From NCBI GenBank assembly GCA_022712735.1, contig JAFLKA010000513.1, forward strand, positions 1 through 5,522: DNA of 5,522 bases, given 5' to 3'. Below, piece after piece: positions 1 through 5,174 of the stretch. This stretch comes from Marinosulfonomonas sp. GTDB taxonomy: Bacteria > Pseudomonadota > Alphaproteobacteria > Rhodobacterales > Rhodobacteraceae. Position 1 is the first letter of the stretch, and every line of letters starts with the position of its first letter. The position numbers and the translations under genes are program-made. Under the pieces are notes generated by a model that was not told the DNA's origin, ran no database searches, and saw nothing but the letters and a program-made list of their open reading frames with translations.

Positions 1-55
1 ACAAATGCCCGCGCTGGCCCAGAACCACATCCAGCGGGTTGGATATTTGCACCAC
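1..55 (-). CDS. comEC: Divergent gene, 5' end only; probable ComEC/Rec2 DNA-uptake channel
   Basis: Only the first 18 codons lie in the window; the gene runs off the left edge on the minus strand. The reading is V(M)-V-Q-I-S-N-P-L-D-V-V-L-G-Q-R-G-H-L. An in-frame stop (TAA) lies a few codons upstream, so the start must be one of two adjacent GTG codons (at 55 or 52). An AAGGA site at 61-65 sits 5 or 8 bases away. The ending L-x-Q-R-G-H-L resembles the stretch just before the first membrane segment of ComEC in Rhodobacterales, and comEC divergent from gltX is an arrangement I recall from this group. ComEC is the inner-membrane channel that carries single-stranded DNA into the cell, and in Rhodobacter it is needed to receive gene transfer agent DNA. 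The short length makes the name tentative; the presence of a translation start is better supported than its identity. Confidence 0.5.
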   Translation of the reverse strand, partial: MVQISNPLDVVLGQRGHL

Positions 56-57
56 TC

Positions 58-86
58 TTGTCCTTACCTGCCCACAGCATTAATAC
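58..86 (+). promoter_or_regulatory. gltX: Weak candidate sigma70-type promoter for gltX
   Basis: TTGTCC (58-63) and TAATAC (81-86) are spaced by 17 bases, the ideal spacing, but the -10 box matches the TATAAT consensus at only three of six positions. The -10 box overlaps the CtrA-type site, which would let CtrA affect gltX transcription. This is a weak call based on spacing. Confidence 0.22.
61..65 (-). promoter_or_regulatory. Ribosome binding site of the divergent GTG-start gene
   Basis: On the minus strand this reads AAGGA. It is 5 bases from the GTG at 55 and 8 bases from the GTG at 52. There is no ATG in that frame between the upstream stop and the window edge, so the site supports a GTG start. 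Confidence 0.55.
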
Positions 87-94
87 ATCCTTAA
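80..94. promoter_or_regulatory. CtrA-type binding site, TTAA-N7-TTAA
   Basis: The sequence is TTAA TACATCC TTAA followed by C, an exact match to the full CtrA consensus of alphaproteobacteria (TTAA, seven bases, TTAA, often with a final C). It lies in the divergent gap, 24 bases from the GTG at 55 and 37 bases from the gltX ATG at 132. CtrA is the response regulator that in Rhodobacterales controls motility, gene transfer agents and competence genes. If the left-hand gene is comEC, a CtrA site here fits known biology. Binding itself is inferred; a match of this kind can occur by chance in AT-rich intergenic DNA. Confidence 0.5.
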
Positions 95-116
95 CGCTAC
101 CCCCCTCATGGTTTCC

Positions 117-122
117 AAAAGG
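117..122 (+). promoter_or_regulatory. gltX: Ribosome binding site that fixes the gltX start
   Basis: AAAAGG lies 9 bases before the ATG at 132. The earlier in-frame ATG at 108 has only a pyrimidine-rich run (CCCCCCTC) in front of it, so 132 is the better start. Confidence 0.6.
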
Positions 123-131
123 TTAATATCT

Positions 132-1535
132 ATGTCCGCACACCCAGTAGTCACCCGTTTTGCACCATCCCCCACCGGATACCTGCATATTGGCGGGGCG
201 CGCACCGCCCTGTTCAACTGGCTGTTCGCTCGTCATCACGGTGGTGAATTCCAGTTGCGGATCGAGGACACCGACCGCGCCCGTTCAACCCCCGAGGCAA
301 CAGCCGCCATTTTGCGCGGCATGGCGTGGCTGGGGCTGGACCATGATGGCGAGGTGATCAGCCAGTTCGCGCGTGCGGATCGTCACGCCGAAGTGGCGCA
401 TGAAATGCTGGACGCGGGCCATGCGTATAAGTGTTTCTCGACCCAAGACGAGATCGCAGCGTTTCGTGAGGCCGCCCGTGCCGAGGGCAAATCCACCCTG
501 TTCATCAGCCCGTGGCGCGATGCTGATGCTGCCAGCCAGCCCGACGCGCCCTATGTGATCCGGATGAAAGCGCCCCGCGCGGGCCAAACGGTGATCGACG
601 ACCAAGTACAGGGACCAGTAAAATTTGAGAATAATCTGCTGGATGACATGATTTGTTTACGTTCCGATGGCACACCCACATATATGCTGGCGGTTGTTGT
701 TGACGATCATGATATGGGCGTGACCCACGTTATTCGCGGCGATGACCACCTAAACAATGCCGCCCGCCAAACGCTGGTTTATACCGCGATGGGCTGGGAT
801 GTGCCGGTCTGGGCGCATATCCCGCTGATCCACGGGCCGGATGGCAAGAAACTGTCCAAACGCCACGGGGCGCTGGGAGTCGAGGAATATCAGGCGATGG
901 GATACCCCGCGTCCGCCATGCGCAACTATCTGGCGCGCCTTGGCTGGAGCCACGGGGATGACGAGTTTTTCACCACCGAGCAGGCGATCCAGTGGTTCGA
1001 TCTGGGCGGGATTGGCAAATCTCCGTCGCGGTTCGACTTCAAAAAGCTGGATAACCTGTCAGGCCAGCACATTGCAGCAACGGCGGATGCGGATCTGCTG
1101 GACCAGATTGATGCGTTTTTGAGCGTGACCGCTCAGCCCGCCTTAAGCGGTGAACAAAAAGCTGTTATGTCACGCGGCATGTATTGCCTGAAAGAACGCG
1201 CAAAGATCCTGCCGTTACTGCTTGAAAAGGCAGAGTTTATTCTGACAAGTCGACCTATTGTGCCAGATGAGAAGGCCGCAAAGCTACTGGATAATGTATC
1301 CCGTGGTATACTGAAGCAATTGACGCCCCGCTTGCAAGATGTTAGCTGGACACGCGAGACCTTGGAAGAGGTGGCAACCGAGGTTGCCGAGGCAAATGAC
1401 GCCAAGTTTGGCAAAATTGCCGGCCCTCTTCGGGCAGCACTGGCGGGACGTACTGCAACGCCAAGTGTTTTCGACATGATGCTGGTCTTGGGGCGCGAAG
1501 AAACCATCGCAAGGCTGAACGACGCAATTGGCTAA
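132..1535 (+). CDS. gltX: Glutamyl-tRNA synthetase (GluRS)
   Basis: This class I aminoacyl-tRNA synthetase charges tRNA-Glu with glutamate in the cytoplasm. The product feeds protein synthesis and, in alphaproteobacteria, also tRNA-dependent amidation to Gln-tRNA. With the start at 132 the protein has 467 residues, a normal length. The N-terminal Rossmann fold shows FAPSPTG (10-16) and the HIGH-type motif HIGG (19-22); the KMSKS-type loop is KLSKR (240-244), followed by H-G-A. The zinc-ligand cysteines known from the E. coli enzyme are not kept: the region near residues 97-125 has one Cys (K-C-F-S-T-Q), as I recall from other Rhodobacterales GluRS. The helical C-terminal third is the anticodon-binding part. 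Many Rhodobacterales carry two gltX copies, and I cannot tell whether another exists. GC at third codon positions drops sharply in two patches (about 600-719 and from about 1140). gltA follows 76 bp downstream on the same strand. Confidence 0.96.
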   Translation: MSAHPVVTRFAPSPTGYLHIGGARTALFNWLFARHHGGEFQLRIEDTDRARSTPEATAAILRGMAWLGLDHDGEVISQFARADRHAEVAHEMLDAGHAYKCFSTQDEIAAFREAARAEGKSTLFISPWRDADAASQPDAPYVIRMKAPRAGQTVIDDQVQGPVKFENNLLDDMICLRSDGTPTYMLAVVVDDHDMGVTHVIRGDDHLNNAARQTLVYTAMGWDVPVWAHIPLIHGPDGKKLSKRHGALGVEEYQAMGYPASAMRNYLARLGWSHGDDEFFTTEQAIQWFDLGGIGKSPSRFDFKKLDNLSGQHIAATADADLLDQIDAFLSVTAQPALSGEQKAVMSRGMYCLKERAKILPLLLEKAEFILTSRPIVPDEKAAKLLDNVSRGILKQLTPRLQDVSWTRETLEEVATEVAEANDAKFGKIAGPLRAALAGRTATPSVFDMMLVLGREETIARLNDAIG

Positions 1536-1601
1536 GACGCAATGTCTTTGGCCGAAACGATCACCGCAAGCCCGCTGCGATCCGCGCGACGGGACAATGA
1601 T

Positions 1602-1605
1602 AGGA
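1602..1605 (+). promoter_or_regulatory. gltA: Ribosome binding site that fixes the gltA start
   Basis: AGGA lies 6 bases before the ATG at 1612. The other in-frame starts (TTG at 1528, ATG at 1597) lack a comparable site, and the protein read from 1612 (M-T-D-S-K-K) begins like known GltA proteins of this group. Confidence 0.65.
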
Positions 1606-1611
1606 ACAAAC

Positions 1612-2907
1612 ATGACCGACAGTAAAAAGACCGCCACCCTGACTTTTGATGGCAAAACGCTTGAGTTGCCAATGTATTCCCCCACCGAGGGGCCGGATGT
1701 GATCGACATTCGCAAGCTGTATTCCGAAGGTGGTGTGTTCACTTACGATCCGGGGTTTACCTCGACGGCGGCCTGTGATTCCTCGATCACCTACATTGAC
1801 GGCAATGCGGGTATCCTGCTGCACCGCGGCTATTCCATCGAACAGCTGGCGGCAAAATCCCATTACCTCGAGGTTTGCTATCTGCTGCTTTATGGCGAGT
1901 TGCCATCAGCGCATGAGCTGGAAGATTTCGAGGAACGTGTGACCCACCACACCATGTTGCACGAACAGATGTTGAATTTCTTTCGCGGATTCCGCCGCGA
2001 TGCCCCCCCGATGGCGATTATGGTGGGTGTGGTCGGCGCGATGTCGGCATTTTACCACGATTCAACTGACATCAAAGACCCGCATCAACGCGAGGTTGCC
2101 TCGATCCGGATGATCGCCAAGATGCCGACGATTGCGGCGATGGCATACAAATATTCGCAAGGGCAGCCGTTTGTCTATCCGCGCAATGATCTGGATTACG
2201 CGTCGAATTTCCTGCGGATGTGTTTCGCCATTCCGGCCGAAGACTACGAAGTCGACCCGATTTTGGCCCGCGCCATGGACCGTATTTTCACGCTGCACGC
2301 CGATCACGAGCAAAACGCCTCGACATCAACCGTGCGTCTGGCGGGATCATCGGGCGCCAACCCGTTCGCCTGTATTGCCGCCGGTATTGCCTGTCTGTGG
2401 GGGCCAGCGCATGGTGGCGCGAACCAAGCCTGTCTGGAAATGCTGGAAGAAATCGGCACGGTTGATCGCATTCCCGAATTCATTGCCCGCGCCAAGGACA
2501 AGTCGGATCCGTTCCGCCTGATGGGGTTCGGCCACCGCGTTTACAAAAATTTCGATCCACGCGCCACGGTTCTAAAAGAAAGCGCCGACGAGGTGCTGGA
2601 GCTGATGGGGATCGAAAATAATCCGAAATTACAGGTCGCCAAGGCGCTGGAGAAAGCGGCGCGCGAGGACCCCTATTTCATCGAGAAGAAACTGTTCCCG
2701 AATGTGGATTTCTATTCGGGTATTATTTTGGAAGCGATGGGTTTTCCCACCTCGATGTTCACGCCGATTTTCGCGCTGTCGCGCACGGTTGGCTGGATTT
2801 CGCAATGGAAAGAAATGCTGGATGATCCGCAATTGAAAATCGGGCGTCCACGGCAGCTGTATCACGGCGAGGCTTTCCGTGAATATATGAATGTGGAAGA
2901 TCGGTAG
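1612..2907 (+). CDS. gltA: Citrate synthase, type II (hexameric, Gram-negative type)
   Basis: Citrate synthase condenses oxaloacetate with acetyl-CoA to give citrate, the entry step of the TCA cycle, in the cytoplasm. The 431-residue length matches the Gram-negative type II enzyme, which has a small N-terminal beta domain (about 1-60 here) in front of the all-helical catalytic core. The catalytic residues are present: His267 in PAHGGAN, His308 in [10 protein letters not shown] and Asp366 in NVDFYSG, equivalent to His264, His305 and Asp362 of the E. coli enzyme. The substrate-pocket stretch [10 protein letters not shown] is also intact. Enzymes of this type are often inhibited by NADH; whether this one is cannot be read from the sequence. 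The gene follows gltX by 76 bp with no strong promoter visible between them, so cotranscription is possible, and it ends 25 bp before a clear terminator. Confidence 0.97.
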   Translation: MTDSKKTATLTFDGKTLELPMYSPTEGPDVIDIRKLYSEGGVFTYDPGFTSTAACDSSITYIDGNAGILLHRGYSIEQLAAKSHYLEVCYLLLYGELPSAHELEDFEERVTHHTMLHEQMLNFFRGFRRDAPPMAIMVGVVGAMSAFYHDSTDIKDPHQREVASIRMIAKMPTIAAMAYKYSQGQPFVYPRNDLDYASNFLRMCFAIPAEDYEVDPILARAMDRIFTLHADHEQNASTSTVRLAGSSGANPFACIAAGIACLWGPAHGGANQACLEMLEEIGTVDRIPEFIARAKDKSDPFRLMGFGHRVYKNFDPRATVLKESADEVLELMGIENNPKLQVAKALEKAAREDPYFIEKKLFPNVDFYSGIILEAMGFPTSMFTPIFALSRTVGWISQWKEMLDDPQLKIGRPRQLYHGEAFREYMNVEDR

Positions 2908-2932
2908 AAATACGACCTGATTGCGAGGATTT

Positions 2933-2963
2933 AAAGGGCCGTCCGATTGGGTGGCCCTTTTTT
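2933..2963 (+). terminator. Intrinsic terminator after gltA
   Basis: AAAGGGCC (2933-2940) pairs with GGCCCTTT (2953-2960) across a 12-base loop, and the 3' arm runs into six T residues (2958-2963). This is a canonical Rho-independent terminator closing gltA or the gltX-gltA unit. Confidence 0.85.
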
Positions 2964-3024
2964 GAGGGTGTGGTAAAGGCTGGTACCGGCCCATATTGAG
3001 CATTCTTTGCGTTAGTCAGTGAAC

Positions 3025-3090
3025 CGTTTTCTTTAAAAGAAAACGACATGGAAAATTACAATTTTCCATGTCGGAATTTTCAAAATTCCG
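3025..3090. repeat. Three abutting perfect palindromes bounded by CG dinucleotides
   Basis: Three inverted repeats follow one another and share their outer CG. The first is 3025-3045: 10-base arms CGTTTTCTTT and AAAGAAAACG with one central base. The second is 3044-3073: 14-base arms CGACATGGAAAATT and its exact complement with a 2-base centre. The third is 3072-3090: 9-base arms CGGAATTTT and AAAATTCCG with one central base. CG occurs only at the four boundaries (3025, 3044, 3072, 3089); the interior is AT-rich. None of the hairpins is followed by a T run on the plus strand, so they do not look like ordinary terminators. The design suggests a dispersed REP-like intergenic element, a cruciform-forming site or a protein-binding array; which of these is unknown. 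Confidence 0.85.
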
Positions 3091-3091
3091 G

Positions 3092-3199
3092 CTACCCGAT
3101 TGCCAGCTTCGCCCCACGCAGCAGCCATTGCGACATATAACCATTCCCCACCGTGATGGACCGCGCCAAACGGCGGCCCTCCCTTTTTCCTTGCCCCAC
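3092..3199 (-). CDS. Doubtful 35-aa small protein next to the palindromes
   Basis: On the minus strand a GTG at 3199 sits 5 bases after a GGAGG site (3205-3209) and opens a 35-codon frame ending in TAG at 3092-3094. The product is basic near its start (G-K-R-E-G-R-R) and ends M-S-Q-W-L-L-R-G-A-K-L-A-I-G. The same frame is open back to an ATG at 3355 (87 codons), but that start has no good site. The stop lies directly against the palindrome run, which could act as its 3' end. I recognise no family. It may be chance or the remnant of a lost gene. Confidence 0.15.
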   Translation of the reverse strand: MGQGKREGRRLARSITVGNGYMSQWLLRGAKLAIG

Positions 3200-3310
3200 G
3201 GCTACCTCCGCCCTAAAATATAGACGGGTCCGCAGTTCACCCAGACGCCGCCGGTGTTGCCACCATGCTAAACCTGCTTTGATATCCTGATTTATTGTCT
3301 TTTTGCGCAA

Positions 3311-3316
3311 TATGAT
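3311..3316 (+). promoter_or_regulatory. Possible -10 box for the DUF2087 gene
   Basis: TATGAT matches the TATAAT consensus at five of six positions and lies 42 bases before the start codon in an AT-rich stretch. No convincing -35 box is found at 16-18 bases upstream, so this is only a candidate. Confidence 0.25.
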
Positions 3317-3344
3317 AAGGGCGGCTCTTGTAGTGTTTAAGCGC

Positions 3345-3352
3345 AGGAAAGG
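3345..3352 (+). promoter_or_regulatory. Ribosome binding site of the DUF2087 gene
   Basis: AGGAAAGG is followed after 6 bases by the ATG at 3359. A second ATG at 3354 is in another frame and too close to the site to compete, so 3359 is the start. Confidence 0.65.
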
Positions 3353-3358
3353 CATGCT

Positions 3359-3874
3359 ATGTCACGCGATTTAATCCCGCTGCAAATCACCGATCTATCG
3401 GGTTTTGCCAGTCAATTACGTAAACAACTTACCCAGAATAACGAACTGCCCGGCCATCTTGCTTTTCTAGGGATGATTGCCCGCGCCGCTGGCTTTCGCA
3501 ATTACCAGCATCTACAAAGTCAGGCTGACAAATCACGTCCGTTATCGAAAGATGCCGCCAGAAAACTGGAACGTGCCCTTCGGGTATTCAGCACGGATGC
3601 CAAAATGGTCCGTTGGCCCGCCGCCACCGCCATTCAGGGTCTGTGCCTGTGGCCGATCTGGTTTGACCTGGAGCGGGGTGCAGAACTGGCTGAGACGCAA
3701 GTGAACAGCGCGATCAAATCACGGATCGAATTTGAGGATTACCCGTTGGTGCGCCGCTCACTTATTGATCATAAATTCATGACGCGCACGAAAGACGGCA
3801 AGGTTTACACCCGCCTAAGCATCACCCCGCCACCCGAAGCGATCTTGCTGATCAAATCGCTGTCGGCGGCTTAG
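3359..3874 (+). CDS. DUF2087-domain protein of unknown function
   Basis: This 171-residue soluble protein has no signal peptide or membrane segment. The C-terminal half (about 72-153) reads as a DUF2087 domain: F77-S-T-D-A-K-M-V-R-W-P at its start, the Q-V-N segment near 114-116, L130-V-R-R-S-L-I-D in the middle and G147-K-V-Y-T-R-L at its end. This layout is typical of small winged-helix-like domains found alone or fused to regulators; that fold is recalled, not shown here. The N-terminal part (about 14-55) contains P-G-H-L-A-F-L-G-M-I-A-R-A-A-G-F-R-N-Y-Q-H-L, which I know only as a conserved leader in such proteins. GC at third codon positions is low in the first 40 codons (17 of 40 by hand count) and looks higher in the DUF2087 part. 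It is a single-gene unit with its own ribosome binding site, and its stop codon overlaps that of the convergent crotonase gene. No function can be assigned. Confidence 0.85.
   Translation: MSRDLIPLQITDLSGFASQLRKQLTQNNELPGHLAFLGMIARAAGFRNYQHLQSQADKSRPLSKDAARKLERALRVFSTDAKMVRWPAATAIQGLCLWPIWFDLERGAELAETQVNSAIKSRIEFEDYPLVRRSLIDHKFMTRTKDGKVYTRLSITPPPEAILLIKSLSAA
3871..3874. other. Overlapping stop codons of two convergent genes
   Basis: The four bases TTAG contain TAG of the plus-strand DUF2087 gene (3872-3874) and TAA of the minus-strand crotonase gene (3873-3871). There is no room for a terminator between the two genes, so each transcript must end inside or beyond the other gene. Confidence 0.9.
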
Positions 3875-4647
3875 CGCCCTTCGTAATTTGCCGGACGTTT
3901 TTCCAAAAATGCGAGCACCCCTTCCTTGAAGTCCCGCGTTTTGCCGCATTCGCCTTGCAACTTGGCCTCGAGCGCCAGTTGCTCGTCCAATGTGTTGTCG
4001 AATGATCCGCGAATGGCCTGTTTCACATGGGCGTAGGCGGCGGTTGGGCCTTTGGCCAGTTTGGCGGCACGGCCATACCAATGATCGGCAAAGCCATCAT
4101 CCGGCACCGCCTCCCAGATCATGCCCCAATCGGCGGCCTGCTGGGCCTTGACCGGCTCGGCAAACAGCGCCGCCCCCATCGCCTTGGCCGCACCCATTTG
4201 GCGGGGCAGCCAATAGGTGCCGCCAGCGTCGGGGATCAGGCCGATGCGGGTGAAGGCTTGCAGGAATACCGCGGATTCGGTGGCAATCACCACATCCGTT
4301 GCCAGTGCAAGGTTGGCCCCTGCCCCAGCCGCCGCGCCATTGACCGCCGCAATCGTCGGGATCGGGCATTCATAGATCGCTTTCAGCATTGGCAGGTATT
4401 CGTCGCGCAGGGTGCGTTCCAGATCAATATCGGCGGTGTTGGCGCGATCCCCAAGATCCTGGCCCGAGCAAAACGCGCGACCCTTGCCGGTGATCACCAG
4501 CACCCGTGCGGATGTTCCCGCGTCTTTGACAGCGTGGGTGATTTCGGCCCGCATCTGGGTGTTTAGCGCGTTCATCACGTCGGGGCGGTTCAGGGTAATG
4601 ACCGCAATGTCATCCCGCACAGTCAGCCGGATTGTAGAATAGTTCAT
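3871..4647 (-). CDS. paaG: Crotonase-family enzyme, PaaG-like isomerase (enoyl-CoA hydratase/isomerase)
   Basis: The 258-residue protein is a complete crotonase fold acting on acyl-CoA in the cytoplasm. Family signatures are the first oxyanion-hole region FCSGQDLGDR (59-68), the second G-A-A-A-G-A-G-A-N-L-A-L-A (104-116) and the loop G-L-I-P-D-A-G-G-T (136-144). The usual first catalytic Glu of hydratases is replaced by Asn112, while Asp140 sits where PaaG-type isomerases keep an aspartate. PaaG isomerises ring-1,2-epoxyphenylacetyl-CoA to the oxepin in phenylacetate degradation. These motifs favour PaaG over a true hydratase, but no other paa gene is in the window, so its substrate may differ. 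The start at 4647 has a strong GGAGG site 6 bases upstream. It lies 70 bp after ccmH on the same strand and may be read through from it. The stop overlaps that of the DUF2087 gene. Confidence 0.85.
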   Translation of the reverse strand: MNYSTIRLTVRDDIAVITLNRPDVMNALNTQMRAEITHAVKDAGTSARVLVITGKGRAFCSGQDLGDRANTADIDLERTLRDEYLPMLKAIYECPIPTIAAVNGAAAGAGANLALATDVVIATESAVFLQAFTRIGLIPDAGGTYWLPRQMGAAKAMGAALFAEPVKAQQAADWGMIWEAVPDDGFADHWYGRAAKLAKGPTAAYAHVKQAIRGSFDNTLDEQLALEAKLQGECGKTRDFKEGVLAFLEKRPANYEGR

Positions 4648-4653
4648 GTCGCG

Positions 4654-4658
4654 CCTCC
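4654..4658 (-). promoter_or_regulatory. paaG: Strong ribosome binding site of the crotonase gene
   Basis: On the minus strand this reads GGAGG, 6 bases before the ATG at 4647. It is the strongest translation signal of the complete genes here and confirms the start. Confidence 0.7.
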
Positions 4659-4665
4659 AAAATGC

Positions 4666-4683
4666 GTATCCCTAAAGAGATAC
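4666..4683 (-). promoter_or_regulatory. Small hairpin in the leader of the crotonase gene
   Basis: The minus-strand RNA would read GUAUCUC-UUUA-GGGAUAC, seven pairs including one G-U, around a four-base loop, just upstream of the ribosome binding site. On the plus strand one pair becomes a C-A mismatch, so the minus-strand transcript is the better folding partner. Its role is unknown. Confidence 0.3.
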
Positions 4684-4707
4684 CCCTTTGGCAGGCAATT
4701 AAAAGGG
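4684..4707 (-). terminator. Weak candidate terminator or attenuator after ccmH
   Basis: Read on the minus strand, CCCTTT pairs with AAAGGG across a 12-base loop, 10 bases after the ccmH stop. The following sequence (GTATCTCTTT) has only a poor T run, so termination would be partial at best. It may allow read-through into the crotonase gene. Confidence 0.25.
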
Positions 4708-4717
4708 CAACGCCGCG

Positions 4718-5170
4718 TTATTTTTTCAGGATTTCCGCCAGCCGCGTTTCTTCGTCCTTGGACAGGTCCGCACCAGCCACGTTTTGCGCGGTTGAACGGC
4801 CGCGCAAATAGACAAACCCCGAGATCAGCGCCAGCAACAACAGCACCGGCCCTGCAATATAGAGGATGATGTTGGAGCCAATCAAGGTTGGACGCATCAG
4901 CACATATTCACCATAGCGCTCGACGACAAAATCCAGAATTTCCTGATCGGTGTCGCCATCGACCAGCCGTTCACGCACCAAAAGGCGCAGATCGCGCGCA
5001 ATACCGGCGTTGGATTCGTCGATGTTTTCACCCTGACACACGACGCAACGTAATTCCTGCCCCAAACCCCGCGCACGGGCCTCGAGCACAGGGTCGGACA
5101 GAATTTCGTCGGGCTGGATCGCCAGCACGGGGCTGGCCATCAGGGAAAGGATCAAGATCAGTCGTTTCAT
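4718..5170 (-). CDS. ccmH: Cytochrome c-type biogenesis protein CcmH (short, CcmL-type)
   Basis: CcmH is a membrane-anchored periplasmic thiol protein of the System I cytochrome c maturation pathway. It handles the reduced CXXCH site of apocytochrome c and works with CcmF (and CcmI) in haem ligation. The 150-residue protein has an N-terminal signal peptide (hydrophobic 4-17, likely cleavage after A-S-P-V-L-A), the redox motif L-R-C-V-V-C-Q with Cys42 and Cys45, a conserved helical part ending E-R-Y-G-E-Y-V-L-M-R-P (84-94), and one C-terminal membrane helix (about 100-122) with a short cytoplasmic tail. It lacks the TPR half found in E. coli CcmH, which in this group is a separate protein, CcmI. 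The start at 5170 follows the ccmF stop by 4 bases and has a GGAG site within the last codons of ccmF, which shows an operon with likely coupled translation. Confidence 0.94.
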   Translation of the reverse strand: MKRLILILSLMASPVLAIQPDEILSDPVLEARARGLGQELRCVVCQGENIDESNAGIARDLRLLVRERLVDGDTDQEILDFVVERYGEYVLMRPTLIGSNIILYIAGPVLLLLALISGFVYLRGRSTAQNVAGADLSKDEETRLAEILKK

Positions 5171-5174
5171 CACA

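Larger units (their letters stand above)
2908..3358. other. 451-bp gap between gltA and the DUF2087 gene
   Basis: The gap holds the gltA terminator (2933-2963), about 60 bp with no recognised content, a 66-bp run of three palindromes (3025-3090), and some 260 bp before the DUF2087 start. Within those 260 bp the minus strand is open from 3355 to 3092 (87 codons), but the product has no recognised motif and is rich in arginine. A shorter version (3199-3092) has a better ribosome binding site. I see no tRNA, small-RNA motif or insertion sequence end that I can name. Confidence 0.6.

Noticed and set aside
108..131. Upstream in-frame ATG at 108 as the gltX start, adding 8 residues
   Set aside because: It has only a run of C residues in front of it, whereas the ATG at 132 has AAAAGG at 9 bases and gives the usual GluRS N-terminus.
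1528..1611. Longer gltA starting at TTG 1528 (overlapping gltX) or ATG 1597
   Set aside because: The extra residues do not resemble GltA, and the AGGA site fits the ATG at 1612.
1284..1742. Minus-strand open frame across the gltX-gltA junction
   Set aside because: It overlaps the ends of two well-supported genes on the other strand and its product has no family features.
3025..3090. Palindromes as a bidirectional terminator
   Set aside because: The plus-strand hairpins lack a following T run, and gltA already has a strong terminator at 2933-2963.
3092..3160. Likeness between the minus-strand product (T-V-G, S-Q-W, L-A-I-G) and the citrate synthase stretch T-V-G-W-I-S-Q-W
   Set aside because: Spacing differs, the rest does not align and only a short DNA match (TCGCAATGG) is shared, so a gltA duplicate fragment is not supported.
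4027..4566. Long open plus-strand frame of 179 codons across the crotonase gene
   Set aside because: It is antisense to a clearly coding gene with intact family motifs; such open frames are common opposite GC-rich genes, and its product shows no recognisable domain.
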